Source of the DNA: JANRLJ01 sp033762735
GTDB lineage: Bacteria > Chloroflexota > Anaerolineae > Aggregatilineales > Phototrophicaceae
DNA: 60,647 nucleotides
Assembly: GCA_033762735.1 (NCBI GenBank)
Contig: JANRLJ010000093.1
Span: 1 to 60,647 of the forward strand
Direction of reading: 5' to 3'
In this document: piece after piece, positions 35,901 through 44,056 of the stretch
Layout: each line of letters begins with the position of its first letter
Position numbering within the stretch: position 1 is the stretch's first letter
Position numbers and translations under genes: made by a program
Notes under the pieces: generated by a model
Database searches by the model: none
What the model was told of the DNA's origin: nothing
What the model saw: the letters and a program-made list of their open reading frames with translations, nothing else

Positions 35901-38266
35901 ACGGCTATTTCGTGGAGTGGTATCAGGAACAGCGCTATCCCATCCAGACGGTCGAAGTCTACAGCGATGTGACCAACATCAACTTCACGCTCACACCCGC
36001 CGCCGTCGTTACGGGTGTGGTGCGCGACACGAACGGCACACCGCTGGAGGACATCAAAGTCGGCGTGGAATCGACGGAGATGGTCTATACCTGCACCGAT
36101 GAAAACGGCGCCTACACACTGCGTGTCCCGCTCGGTCAGCAGGTGGTGTACGCGGGCGGTTACACCTTCAGCTATGACGTGTATGATGAATGCTCCGACG
36201 AGACCGCTTACCGGGTGCGTCGCTGGTGGCAGAATGCGGATGCACTGGCAGCGGCCACCCCACTCACGTTCACCACACCCGGCCAGCAGGCCAGCAGCAT
36301 CAACTTCACGCTGGCACAGGGCGGCGCAATTGCGGGTACGGTGGAGAACGAGCCATATCAACTGGTGTGCACCTACGAGTACGACGCGGCCACGCTCGAC
36401 CAGAGCAGCGGGCCATACTGCGCCTATACCGATGAGTTCAGCGAGTACATCATCTATGGCGTTCCTGTTGGAACAGCACGTGTGCGGCTGATGGGGCAGA
36501 ACCTCGCGCGGACGTTTTATCAGAACTCAGCTGCTTTTGCGGGCGCGACTCCGGTCAATGTGACCGCCGAGCAGATTACCCAGAATATCAATTTCACCGC
36601 GTCCCCTGCCCGCCTCGTGAGTGGCCGGGTGTTCGCGGATGATGGCACGACTCCCCTGCCCGGTGTGACAGTCTCGCTGGCGGACGGTTCCTATCCCGAA
36701 TGCACCGACAGCAACGGCAGTTACACACTGCAACTGCCCGTTGGGACGCACATCATCCGGGCAGGCGCAGGCATTTGCAGCAGCACGGTCGAATTCGGCA
36801 CCCAGTACTACAACACCAGCCTGACTCGCGCAGGGGCAACCCCGGTCGTGGTGGGCGAAAGCGACATTGAGGGCATCAACTTCGTGCGCAACGCGGTCGT
36901 CCCGCCGCCGCTGGCGCTGACCGCACCCATCGAAACGATCACCAATGCCTATGGAAATCCGACTTACACCTGGACAGACACGGGCGCGGCCAGCTATGAA
37001 CTGGCGGTGTGGCTCATTAACCCAACCGTGCCGACCGTGACACCGCCGGGGACGGTGGTGGTCTATCTGCAAAATCTGGCGCGGACGACCTACTGCGACG
37101 AGACGACATGCAGCATCGAACCGACCACACAGCCGACGGCGAACGAAAACGCGCGGCTGGTGAATGGGCTGTATTATGTCTATCTGCGCACCGGGGCGAA
37201 TGGTCAGTGGCAGGGGCCGTTCGAGTTCACGCTGAATGCACCACCTACCACACCACCAACGCTGAATCCAGTGACGGGAACGGATACGCTGCGCCCCACC
37301 TTCAGCTTTACGCTGGAAGGCGCGGCGGTCTATACCACTGGGCTGCGCTTCTATCTTGCTGTGGCGGATACCTTTGGCAGTGGTGCGCCCCTTGTGGATA
37401 CCTGGTACAGCCGGGCACAGCTTTGCGGCAGCCCGACCGGGACGACGTGCAGCCTGCCAGCGCCGCTTGATCTGAGCGACAACACCGATTACACGCTGGT
37501 CATGCAGGGGTATGGTCCCGGCGGCTACAGCGCGGGTGGCGCATTTAATAACGGCTGGAGCCGGGTCGATTTCACGGTCGATCTGGTGCGCCCGCCCGTC
37601 CCGCAGATCACGCAGATCGACATCAATCAGGGCAGGCCGACCATCGTCTTCACCACTGACGCGCTTGCCACCCGCCACTACGTCTCCATCTACAACTGGA
37701 CGCTCAACCGCTGGGAATACAGCGGCTATCATCAGAAGACGGGCGATGCCGCGCTGGTGTGTGACTCCTCAACCTGTGCGCTGCATCTGGAAGCGCTGGT
37801 GCTGAACAACGGCAGCTATTCCGTGTTTGTGAATGCTGATGGCCTCAGCGGTGCGAGCGAAGGCGGCGCGTTCGGGAACGGCTTCGGCGGCCCCACCGAG
37901 CCAACCGTGACTAACGAACCCGGCGATTTTGTGCTGGCGTTCAATCCGCCCGCGCTGGTGACAGGGCTGACGGCCAGTTCCAGCGGGAGTAATGTGCAGA
38001 TCACCTGGCAGGGCGTGCCGGGCGCGACCTGGTATCGCGTGTGGGTGGGAACGACCAACGCCGGACAAACCACCTTCTTCGAGTGGCGCTCGTCGGATTC
38101 GCTCGGCTGCCCGGCGATGGGGACTTGTACCGTGTCGATTCCGCTGGCGCTGTCCTCCGGCGGGACGTACTACGCGGCGGTGATGTCTGCCGGACCAGGT
38201 GGGATGAGCAGCGGCGGGCCGGTGAACAACGGCTTCGCGGTGTCCGAAAGCTTTACGGTGCCGTAA
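32918..38266 (+). CDS. Giant secreted multidomain metalloprotease
   Basis: 1782 residues. Order: signal helix (VVGLSFLGFFWLAALLMLL); a beta-rich N-domain to about 165; a zinc metalloprotease with HEMGHGFGMPH (His314, Glu315, His318, His324) and Met-turn WDVMSVSGG; and a parallel beta-helix at about 520-780 (LTLNNVTVRGGVGG; GGGVFVQGGTFNAVAATI). A pre-peptidase-like domain (TVWFRYTPAENHDLVFNTSG) follows. Four carboxypeptidase-regulatory-like repeats come next, starting IAGRVTDEAGTPLANIQVGL, VTGVVRDTNGTPLEDIKVGV, IAGTVENEPYQLVC and VSGRVFADDGTTPLPGVTVS. The FN3-like C-terminal module (about 1330-1782) is shared with the protein at 39104. No sorting anchor is seen. Likely digests outside protein; substrate unknown. 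Confidence 0.88.
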   Translation: MTNTRSNAKRIVVGLSFLGFFWLAALLMLLQPGEVQAESSVHILAQQPTPPSASLGAPGSVTTLSGWITFVYGDPPPVAGGVSSIAPAQSSANQGGLIVTLVDAAGKPLAQLEPDWSYTQLAGQYVQVTGEVSPQPAQTNAPAQIDVQVITPLAGDEVAGPGLPSVSGSQPWVNVLCRFANDPSTPYPVSYYNGLFANSYEGLDHYWRQISYNTINLIGSTTTTQWVTLPHPRLYYIPNNNTSANLGQLAEDCTRAADSTIRFPNFVGINLMFNAPLDCCAWGGTYALNLDDEIRTYRVTWLPPWAQGPDVIAHEMGHGFGMPHSSGPANNPPTGFSVYVSQWDVMSVSGGACADLDNATSQFCIPPGPIAYHRELAGWIPSRRIATVQPGDSVTVTLERLTQPQSGSSILMGKIPINNSPTRFYSVEVRLTNGGYDQSVPGNAVVIHDVDTTRTTNAGHAFVVDADNNFNVNDAGARWMPGETFYDPANNIRIQVVSASGTTFTVRMTNNALPCDTEVAIGSITSLVNAINSANNNPDTNVLCLGANSTYSVTSINNNTGSPNGLPVIRTPIVIQGRGATITRAGNAVDFRLFYVNGAGSLTLNNVTVRGGVGGNAHGLTQAGGGVFVQGGTFNAVAATITANNGLDGSGVAVSGGTATFSNSNVTDNQGDGVLARNSGSPVNLTINGTTFARNGRSGIRRLQEVNLNVQNSIIQDNRGTGITSESSRPAIINLSCVVRNSAPPGTPNGINASAALNAESNWWGSSDGPSGAGAGQGDSVSATVDFQPFSSTPLLGCPARVRNDGIASAEVIPDVPYEYVQDISGATRDAADPTLCAADFSRTVWFRYTPAENHDLVFNTSGSDFDTVIAVYTGSPGSLTQVACNDDSGENPTSQVSFDAVAGTTYFLLAGEVGNTSSSAPRPLIVRVLDPTASIAGRVTDEAGTPLANIQVGLEGSDITACTNADGTYVLNAVPLGGYPVYAGGDNDCAGGSDGYFVEWYQEQRYPIQTVEVYSDVTNINFTLTPAAVVTGVVRDTNGTPLEDIKVGVESTEMVYTCTDENGAYTLRVPLGQQVVYAGGYTFSYDVYDECSDETAYRVRRWWQNADALAAATPLTFTTPGQQASSINFTLAQGGAIAGTVENEPYQLVCTYEYDAATLDQSSGPYCAYTDEFSEYIIYGVPVGTARVRLMGQNLARTFYQNSAAFAGATPVNVTAEQITQNINFTASPARLVSGRVFADDGTTPLPGVTVSLADGSYPECTDSNGSYTLQLPVGTHIIRAGAGICSSTVEFGTQYYNTSLTRAGATPVVVGESDIEGINFVRNAVVPPPLALTAPIETITNAYGNPTYTWTDTGAASYELAVWLINPTVPTVTPPGTVVVYLQNLARTTYCDETTCSIEPTTQPTANENARLVNGLYYVYLRTGANGQWQGPFEFTLNAPPTTPPTLNPVTGTDTLRPTFSFTLEGAAVYTTGLRFYLAVADTFGSGAPLVDTWYSRAQLCGSPTGTTCSLPAPLDLSDNTDYTLVMQGYGPGGYSAGGAFNNGWSRVDFTVDLVRPPVPQITQIDINQGRPTIVFTTDALATRHYVSIYNWTLNRWEYSGYHQKTGDAALVCDSSTCALHLEALVLNNGSYSVFVNADGLSGASEGGAFGNGFGGPTEPTVTNEPGDFVLAFNPPALVTGLTASSSGSNVQITWQGVPGATWYRVWVGTTNAGQTTFFEWRSSDSLGCPAMGTCTVSIPLALSSGGTYYAAVMSAGPGGMSSGGPVNNGFAVSESFTVP

Positions 38267-38296
38267 AACCTGCACTACAATTTTTCTGATCGCAGC

Positions 38297-38325
38297 GACA
38301 GAGGTGGCTCAGCGAGTCGCCTCTG
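38297..38325. repeat. Hairpin between protease and Uma2 genes
   Basis: ACAGAGG and CCTCTGT arms enclosing a partly paired GTGGCTCAGCGAGTCG core, about 30 bases after the protease stop. It could act as a weak terminator. Confidence 0.5.
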
Positions 38326-38346
38326 TTGGAATCAGGAGGATGGTTT

Positions 38347-38925
38347 ATGGTCGCGCTCCCGAAAGAAAAATGGACGGTCGAAGCTTATCTCGCCTTTGAC
38401 AGCGCCCAACCGGAAAAACACGAGTTCTTCAACGGCGAGGTTTACGCCATGACTGGGGCGAGCCGCCGTCATGGACAAGTCACCGGGAATACCTTCGCCG
38501 CGCTGCATAGTCAGCTTCGTAAACAGCCCTGCGAAATTTACGTGGCCTATCTGCGGGTGAAAGTGCAGACCAACGGCGATTATGCCTATCCCGACATCGC
38601 CATCGTCTGCGGCGAACCCCAGTTTGAACGCACCCCACTGGAGACGCTGCTTAACCCGACGGTGCTGATCGAAGTCCTCTCCCCCTCGACCGAGGGTTAT
38701 GATCGCGGCATCAAATTCCAGAGCTACCGCGCCCTCGACTCGCTGCGCGAATATCTGCTTGTGAGCCAGAACACCGCCCACATCGAGCATTACACGCGGC
38801 AGGGCGAGCAGTGGGTGCTGCGGGACGTGATTGGGCTGGACGGGGTTCTCAGTCTGGAGAGCATTGGCTGTACGCTGGCGCTGGCAGACGTATACGAGAA
38901 AGTGCAGTTTGACGAAGCGGACTGA
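38347..38925 (+). CDS. Uma2-family (DUF820) PD-(D/E)xK nuclease-like protein
   Basis: 192 residues. Family hallmarks in order: EKHEFFNGEVYAMTGASRRH, VKVQTNGDYAYPDIAIVCGE (PD) and the core TVLIEVLSPSTEGYDRGIKF (ExxS, then K), then YRALDSLREYLLVSQ. These are predicted restriction-endonuclease-fold proteins, abundant in Chloroflexota and cyanobacteria; their substrate is unknown. Start ATG 38347 has AGGAGG eight bases upstream, better than 38326. Confidence 0.9.
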   Translation: MVALPKEKWTVEAYLAFDSAQPEKHEFFNGEVYAMTGASRRHGQVTGNTFAALHSQLRKQPCEIYVAYLRVKVQTNGDYAYPDIAIVCGEPQFERTPLETLLNPTVLIEVLSPSTEGYDRGIKFQSYRALDSLREYLLVSQNTAHIEHYTRQGEQWVLRDVIGLDGVLSLESIGCTLALADVYEKVQFDEAD

Positions 38926-39103
38926 TCCGTTTGTAAAAAATTTACGATGATTTCAAAAACGCAACCCGGCGTCGTGATATAGTTTAAGGTGGCGCTCATA
39001 AAATAGGATAAGACAAGCAAAGCCCCTATGCTTTCATCGCCATTGCAGCGGTCTTGATCCGAGCCTGAACACCATCCATTTACGACAGAGGGCTTATTCA
39101 CTG

Positions 39104-41461
39104 ATGAAAAAACGCATTCTTCTCCTGGGGTTCATCCTCATGGCGGCGCTGCTGCTGCCGCTCAGCGTCCAGGCGCAGGCCGGGCAGTGCGACGGCACAT
39201 CGGGCAACAACACCATCAACTGCACCTCCAACCCCACCACGCCCAATATCAACATTGATGCCAATTTAGGCAATGACATTATCACCGTCGCGGCAGGCGT
39301 TCAGGTCGGTGACATCTATGGGGACGGCATGGCGGTTTCCACGGTAATCGACGCCAGCGGCAGCGCACCCTCTATCGGCAATGGCGGCGCGGATACCATT
39401 ACGAATAACGGCGTGGTCATCAGCGATAACAATATTGTGGGAGATTATGTCACCAGCCTTACCTTGAGCGGCGGCGCCAACGGCAACGGCGGCAACGATA
39501 CCATCGTCAACAACGGCCCGGCCTATAACCTGATCGGTGATTTCGCAACGGGCAACGGCGGTGACGATACCATCACCAACAACAACAGCGTCTACACGAT
39601 TATCGGTGACGGGCTGGCGAATGACGGCAGCGGCGGCGACGACGACCTTATCAACAGCGAAGGCGCAGTTGCCTACTACATCGCGGGCGACGGTAAGCTG
39701 AACGACGAGGACAACATCGGCAATGGCGGACAGGACACTATTACCAACGATGGCACGGTTCTGGTCGATATTTTCGGCGATGCCATTGTGGAAGAAAACG
39801 CCACCTTCCCCAGCGGCAGAGGCGCAGCAGATGAAATCCGCAACGGCGGGCGCGTCGGCGGCGTGATCTATGCCGAGGGCGGCGACGATTTCGTGCGCCT
39901 GTGGGATGGCGCCAACGGCGGCACTGACAATCTGCTGCCTATCGACGGCGGCACTGGAAATGACCGCCTCGCGTTTGAACTGGATTACACCACGATCAAC
40001 CAGCTTTACGGCACCCCGGCGGCGGGCATCGCCACGCTGGACGGGCAAAGCTTCCAGTGGGTGAACTTCGAGCAAATTCTGAATGTCCCGCTTCCTGTGC
40101 TGACTGCCCCGACCGGGACGATTAACACCAACTACGGCAATCCCAACTACGTATGGAACGTGGTTCAGGGTGCGCAGAGCTACGGCTTTTACATCGATGA
40201 CGCGGCCAACGACGGCACCCCCTTCTACCGCAACGACAACCTCGCGCCAGCCACCTACTGCAACGCCTCCACCTGCACCTTTAACCCGGTGACGCTGAGC
40301 GAAACGGCGCGGCTGCCCCGTAACGGCGAATATGTGGTCTATATCTGGTCGATTGTGAACGGCAGTCTGGGCGGCGTGGGCGGCCCGTTCCGCTTCACGC
40401 TCCAGGCCAATCAACCTGCGCCGCCGAGTGTGCTTGCGCCGACGGGCATCGACACCTTCCGCCCGACGCTGCGCTGGACGCTGAACGCCAACAGCGATTT
40501 CAGCACTGCCTTCCAGCTTTATGTCGTCCCGAAGGCGCAGTTCGACGCGGGCAATTTTACCCCGGCCTTCCTGCAATGGTTCTGGCGGGCGGATCTGTGC
40601 GGCGGCCCGACCGGGACGACATGCAGTTTCGCGCTGCCTGTTGATCTGCTGGATAACACCGCCTACTATTTCGCGATTCAGGGATACGGGCCTGGCGGCT
40701 TTAGTACCGGCGGAGAGTTCAGCAACGGCTGGGCACGGGTAACGTTTACGATTGATGTGGCGCGTCCACCGCTGCCCACCCTTGTCAGCGTCAACCCGCA
40801 GCAGGGTCGCCCGGCCATCAGCTTTACCAGCAGCGCGGAAGTCGATGCGCATTACGTGGCTGTCTATAACTGGACGGCGGGCGTCTGGGCCTATGGGATG
40901 CTGCACGAAAAAGGGATTAGCTCGGCGCTGGACTGCATTGGCACCAACTGCCAGTTGATCGACGACGACATGATCCTGGCGAACGGCACCTACTCGGTCT
41001 ATGTGAATTCGATTGCCGATGGAGTCCCCAGCGAAGGCGGCCCATTCCTGAATGGCTTTGTCGGGCCGACGGACGGCGCGAACACGACCGAACTAGGTGA
41101 CTTCACGCTGAATTTCCCCGCGCCAGTCCTGGTGGACGAACTGAGCGCCACCTACAGCACTGGCTCGGTCAGCGCAAGCTGGCAGGCCGTCCCGAACGCC
41201 ACGTGGTATTACGTGTGGATTGGCACGGCAGGCAGGGCGACGACCAATCATTTCCAGTGGTATTCGTCGATTGCGGGGGGTTGCCCTGCGCCGACCGTTG
41301 AAGACCCGCAGACCTGTAACCTGAACATCCCCCTCACGCTTTTCCCCGGCACCTACTACGTCGCGGTGCAATCGGCTGGGCCGGGCGGCTTAAGCACAGG
41401 CGGGCCTGTAGGGAACGGGTTCCAGGTCAATCTGAGCGGGTTTGTTGTCCCCGGCAGTTGA
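39104..41461 (+). CDS. Secreted Asn/Gly-repeat protein with FN3-like C-terminal module
   Basis: 785 residues. A signal peptide (KKRILLLGFILMAALLLPL, cut near VQAQA) is followed by about 270 residues of Asn/Gly/Asp-rich repeats with period near 25-30: NGGADTITNNGVV, NGGNDTIVNNGPAY, NGGDDTITNNNSVY, NGGQDTITNDGTV. They fit a calcium-binding or beta-roll-like stack. The C-terminal 430 residues are FN3-like repeats matching the end of the metalloprotease, e.g. YGNPNYVWNVVQGAQSYGFY, GYGPGGFSTGGEFSNGWARV and SAGPGGLSTGGPVGNGFQV. A -10 like TATAGT lies near 38980. A strong terminator follows. Likely a surface or matrix protein co-exported with the protease. Confidence 0.8.
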   Translation: MKKRILLLGFILMAALLLPLSVQAQAGQCDGTSGNNTINCTSNPTTPNINIDANLGNDIITVAAGVQVGDIYGDGMAVSTVIDASGSAPSIGNGGADTITNNGVVISDNNIVGDYVTSLTLSGGANGNGGNDTIVNNGPAYNLIGDFATGNGGDDTITNNNSVYTIIGDGLANDGSGGDDDLINSEGAVAYYIAGDGKLNDEDNIGNGGQDTITNDGTVLVDIFGDAIVEENATFPSGRGAADEIRNGGRVGGVIYAEGGDDFVRLWDGANGGTDNLLPIDGGTGNDRLAFELDYTTINQLYGTPAAGIATLDGQSFQWVNFEQILNVPLPVLTAPTGTINTNYGNPNYVWNVVQGAQSYGFYIDDAANDGTPFYRNDNLAPATYCNASTCTFNPVTLSETARLPRNGEYVVYIWSIVNGSLGGVGGPFRFTLQANQPAPPSVLAPTGIDTFRPTLRWTLNANSDFSTAFQLYVVPKAQFDAGNFTPAFLQWFWRADLCGGPTGTTCSFALPVDLLDNTAYYFAIQGYGPGGFSTGGEFSNGWARVTFTIDVARPPLPTLVSVNPQQGRPAISFTSSAEVDAHYVAVYNWTAGVWAYGMLHEKGISSALDCIGTNCQLIDDDMILANGTYSVYVNSIADGVPSEGGPFLNGFVGPTDGANTTELGDFTLNFPAPVLVDELSATYSTGSVSASWQAVPNATWYYVWIGTAGRATTNHFQWYSSIAGGCPAPTVEDPQTCNLNIPLTLFPGTYYVAVQSAGPGGLSTGGPVGNGFQVNLSGFVVPGS

Positions 41462-41487
41462 TCTGAATCCACCCCTTTTGTAAGCAG

Positions 41488-41518
41488 CAAGGGCGCACCG
41501 TTTGATGCGCCCTTGTTG
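41488..41518. terminator. Rho-independent terminator between convergent genes
   Basis: CAAGGGCGCA pairs with TGCGCCCTTG over an 8-base loop; TTGTTTGG follows. Confidence 0.85.
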
Positions 41519-41527
41519 TTTGGTCGA

Positions 41528-42859
41528 TCAGTGCTGGCCGCGCCCGTTTTCGGCCACCACGCCGTTGGTGGGCTGAGCCTGGGTATCGGCTGTGCGCTGC
41601 TTCAGAAAATCATCCCGCGCGTTGAGCTGTTCCTTGAGCCGCTGCAACGACTGTTCCAGCACGTCCAGCGACAGTTCCGATAGATCATCATGCGCCACCT
41701 GCGTGAGCGCATACACCGCAACCTCACGGATGAACGCCCCCGGTGAACCAACCAGTTCCGGCACGATAGCCTTATGCGCGTCCTGCCACATCACGCCCAG
41801 GTAGCGCCGCAGCATCGCTTCCGCATCCGCTGCCGTGCGCATCTCAGGGATGATAAAAATCCGGTCGAGCCGCCCCGGACGCTTCAGCACCCGTTCGTCA
41901 ATGGCTTCGGGATAGTTGGTCGTGGAGATCAGCAGCGTCCCACGTGGATTGATGTCGGATTCCGACCCATCCAGCACATTCAGGATGAGCGCTTTTTCCT
42001 CGTCGTGCAGGTAAGCGTCCAGTTCCTCCAGCAGGATCAGCGAAGGCACATCCGCATTGGCAGCGACCTGCAGGGCGTACTGAATCTTCCCAAAGGTCGA
42101 ACCATACTGGTCGTTCTGCCCCTTCTGTGCGCTGGAGACATAAATCACCAGGTACTTCTGTGCCAGCGCCCATTTCGCCAGCGCGTTGCACAGCATAGTC
42201 TTGCCTGTGCCGGGGACACCCGCCAGCAGCACCTTGCGGAACGGCTTGAGATTCAGGCGTTGATAGACCCCCACGCCCTTTTCATAGAAGGCGCGAACGT
42301 CTTCCATCAGTTCGGTTTTCAGGCTGCCCGGCAGCACAATCTCGTCCCATGCGACGGTCGGCACGAAGGCTTCTGTCCGCCCGCCGACGATAATCACCTG
42401 TCCAGGCCGATCATAGGCCAGCCGCGTACACTCGTTGCAAAAGGCTGTCCAGGCTGTGCGGAACTCGATTGGAAGCACCGCCAGAGTCACCTGATACCAG
42501 TGGTCATCGGAATAGTGCGAGGTCGCCACCAGTACTTCAACGGCCTCGCCGTCCATTTCCGGCGTGAAGCGCAGCACAAACGCGCCAATGCGTCCCGCGA
42601 TTTCGCTGTGTCCGTTCAGGTCGCTGATCTGTACAACGACGGGCGAGTCAACCGGGATACAGCCCGCGTAACGATAGCCTGCGAATTGAAGCGCTCGATC
42701 AATCTTGTCGAGAATGACTGCGTTGGTGGTGTAATTCTGTGACCAGACCGTTATCAGTTCCCGGTTGGGGAAGCGCGGCATCCAGTCCGAGTTGAACCAT
42801 GCGGCAATCTGCTCCGACTTTAACGTTTTTGCATCAGAAGTTGGTCCACAGGAAAACAT
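41528..42859 (-). CDS. AAA+ ATPase (copy 2 of two paralogues)
   Basis: 443 residues, same plan as the protein at 26907. The N-terminal 190 residues are clearly diverged from it. The AAA+ module is closely alike: LLAGVPGTGKTMLCNALAKW, LILLEELDAYL, TLLISTTNYPE, RVLKRPGRLDRIFIIPEM and GAFIREVAVYALTQVAHDDL. The C-terminal tail is different and Gln/Asn-rich. Start ATG 42859 has AGGG seven bases upstream. The two copies point toward each other across 13 kb. The diverged N-domains suggest different clients or adaptors. Confidence 0.88.
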   Translation of the reverse strand: MFSCGPTSDAKTLKSEQIAAWFNSDWMPRFPNRELITVWSQNYTTNAVILDKIDRALQFAGYRYAGCIPVDSPVVVQISDLNGHSEIAGRIGAFVLRFTPEMDGEAVEVLVATSHYSDDHWYQVTLAVLPIEFRTAWTAFCNECTRLAYDRPGQVIIVGGRTEAFVPTVAWDEIVLPGSLKTELMEDVRAFYEKGVGVYQRLNLKPFRKVLLAGVPGTGKTMLCNALAKWALAQKYLVIYVSSAQKGQNDQYGSTFGKIQYALQVAANADVPSLILLEELDAYLHDEEKALILNVLDGSESDINPRGTLLISTTNYPEAIDERVLKRPGRLDRIFIIPEMRTAADAEAMLRRYLGVMWQDAHKAIVPELVGSPGAFIREVAVYALTQVAHDDLSELSLDVLEQSLQRLKEQLNARDDFLKQRTADTQAQPTNGVVAENGRGQH

Positions 42860-43070
42860 TCATCATCCCTGCGCTGGGGGCTTATTTGGCATGTGTCTGA
42901 AGCGCGTGTTACCCCATCGCATGTGTTTCTCGCTTCGGATGTCAGTGTAGCGCAGTTTTTGCTTGAGGTCTACAAGGGGTCAAAAAGGTTCACAAAATCA
43001 TAACAATCGTATTGGTGTCAGAGGCGATAGCACAGCGTCTACCGCCTCATCACTGTTTGTTCGATTTTTA

Positions 43071-43913
43071 TTACTTCGGATCATTCTTCCTGTTCAGCAA
43101 AGGTTTCTCGGTCACAAGATCATAGCCAAGCATAGCGGTTACTTCGCCAACTTGCTTTCCAAATAACTTTGCAACTTCCCAGACAATTTCCATTGCGACA
43201 GACATAGGAATCTCTTCTGCCCGATCAAGCCTTTCTGTCGCAAGCTTTTCGGTTAGGCGGATGTAGATTAAGGCGTATTCGCCCATGTGATCGCGTAGGT
43301 TGGCTTTTTTGTCAATTTTCAATTCACCGCGCAATTGAGCGGTAGTACGCTGCCACAATCCCTTATAAACGGTTTCTGTAGCTTCAACGAAAATAGTTTC
43401 AGGCGCATTTATCACGGCGACTTTCAGAGCTTCAACAAATTCTTTGCGTGTTACAATGCCCTGAATTCGTGCCTCAATCCAACTTTCCTGTTTTCCGTCA
43501 AGTCTATACTTCTGGACAGTTCGATCAAACGAACGAAACAGGCCAAGTTCGGGGTCTTCGGTTTCTTCAATGCGTTCTGCACCAACTTCGGCAAGCCACA
43601 TCTTCATCGGTTCCGCTTTAGGAGAAGGTACTGATTGAATTAAACGGAGCGCCTGTCGAGTATTGATTACATCAGTAAAGTACTTTTTTCCATCAGCCGC
43701 TGTCAATTTCAGTTGCTTAATCTGGCTAACCAACCCACTCCCTTCCTTGGTGAGTTTGTTTTTGAGAACGTGATAGTAGTTCCTGGCTTTTTTATAGTCA
43801 GCATCTATCAAGATTACGATTAAATCGAGAACACTGTAATACCATTCACCTTCGTGCCACTCACGGCGAATCTTACTTCCGTCGATTGGTGTCTGCGGTA
43901 CTAAATCGTTCAT
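43071..43913 (-). CDS. Bro-N domain protein (copy 1)
   Basis: 280 residues. The N-terminal 110 residues are a Bro-N (phage antirepressor-like) domain: IRREWHEGEWYYSVLDLIVIL, KKARNYYHVLKNKL, DVINTRQALRLIQSVPSPKAE. The C-terminal half is all-helical and charged. A second copy of equal length at 53365 shares most of the sequence (e.g. TEKPLL, FVEALKVAV and LGYDLV in both). This copy is AT-richer than its surroundings, so it was probably acquired separately. GGAG precedes ATG 43913. Bro-N proteins bind DNA in phages and viruses; this one's role is unknown. Confidence 0.8.
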   Translation of the reverse strand: MNDLVPQTPIDGSKIRREWHEGEWYYSVLDLIVILIDADYKKARNYYHVLKNKLTKEGSGLVSQIKQLKLTAADGKKYFTDVINTRQALRLIQSVPSPKAEPMKMWLAEVGAERIEETEDPELGLFRSFDRTVQKYRLDGKQESWIEARIQGIVTRKEFVEALKVAVINAPETIFVEATETVYKGLWQRTTAQLRGELKIDKKANLRDHMGEYALIYIRLTEKLATERLDRAEEIPMSVAMEIVWEVAKLFGKQVGEVTAMLGYDLVTEKPLLNRKNDPK

Positions 43914-44056
43914 GTTCTACTCCAGACTGCTTATATTTTCAGTGTACTGATTTTATAAGTTAACTGCTTTTAAGTCAAATAAGAGTAAAAATGCAAAAGG
44001 GCGAACACCGTGTCCGCCCGCTTGAATTGCTCCAGCTTGTAATGACGTGTGAGGCG

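Noticed and set aside
39266..40906. 546-residue open frame on the minus strand
   Set aside because: It lies wholly opposite the repeat protein at 39104, has no ribosome site or recognisable domain, and its Arg/Gly/Val-rich sequence is what codon bias of the real gene produces on the other strand.
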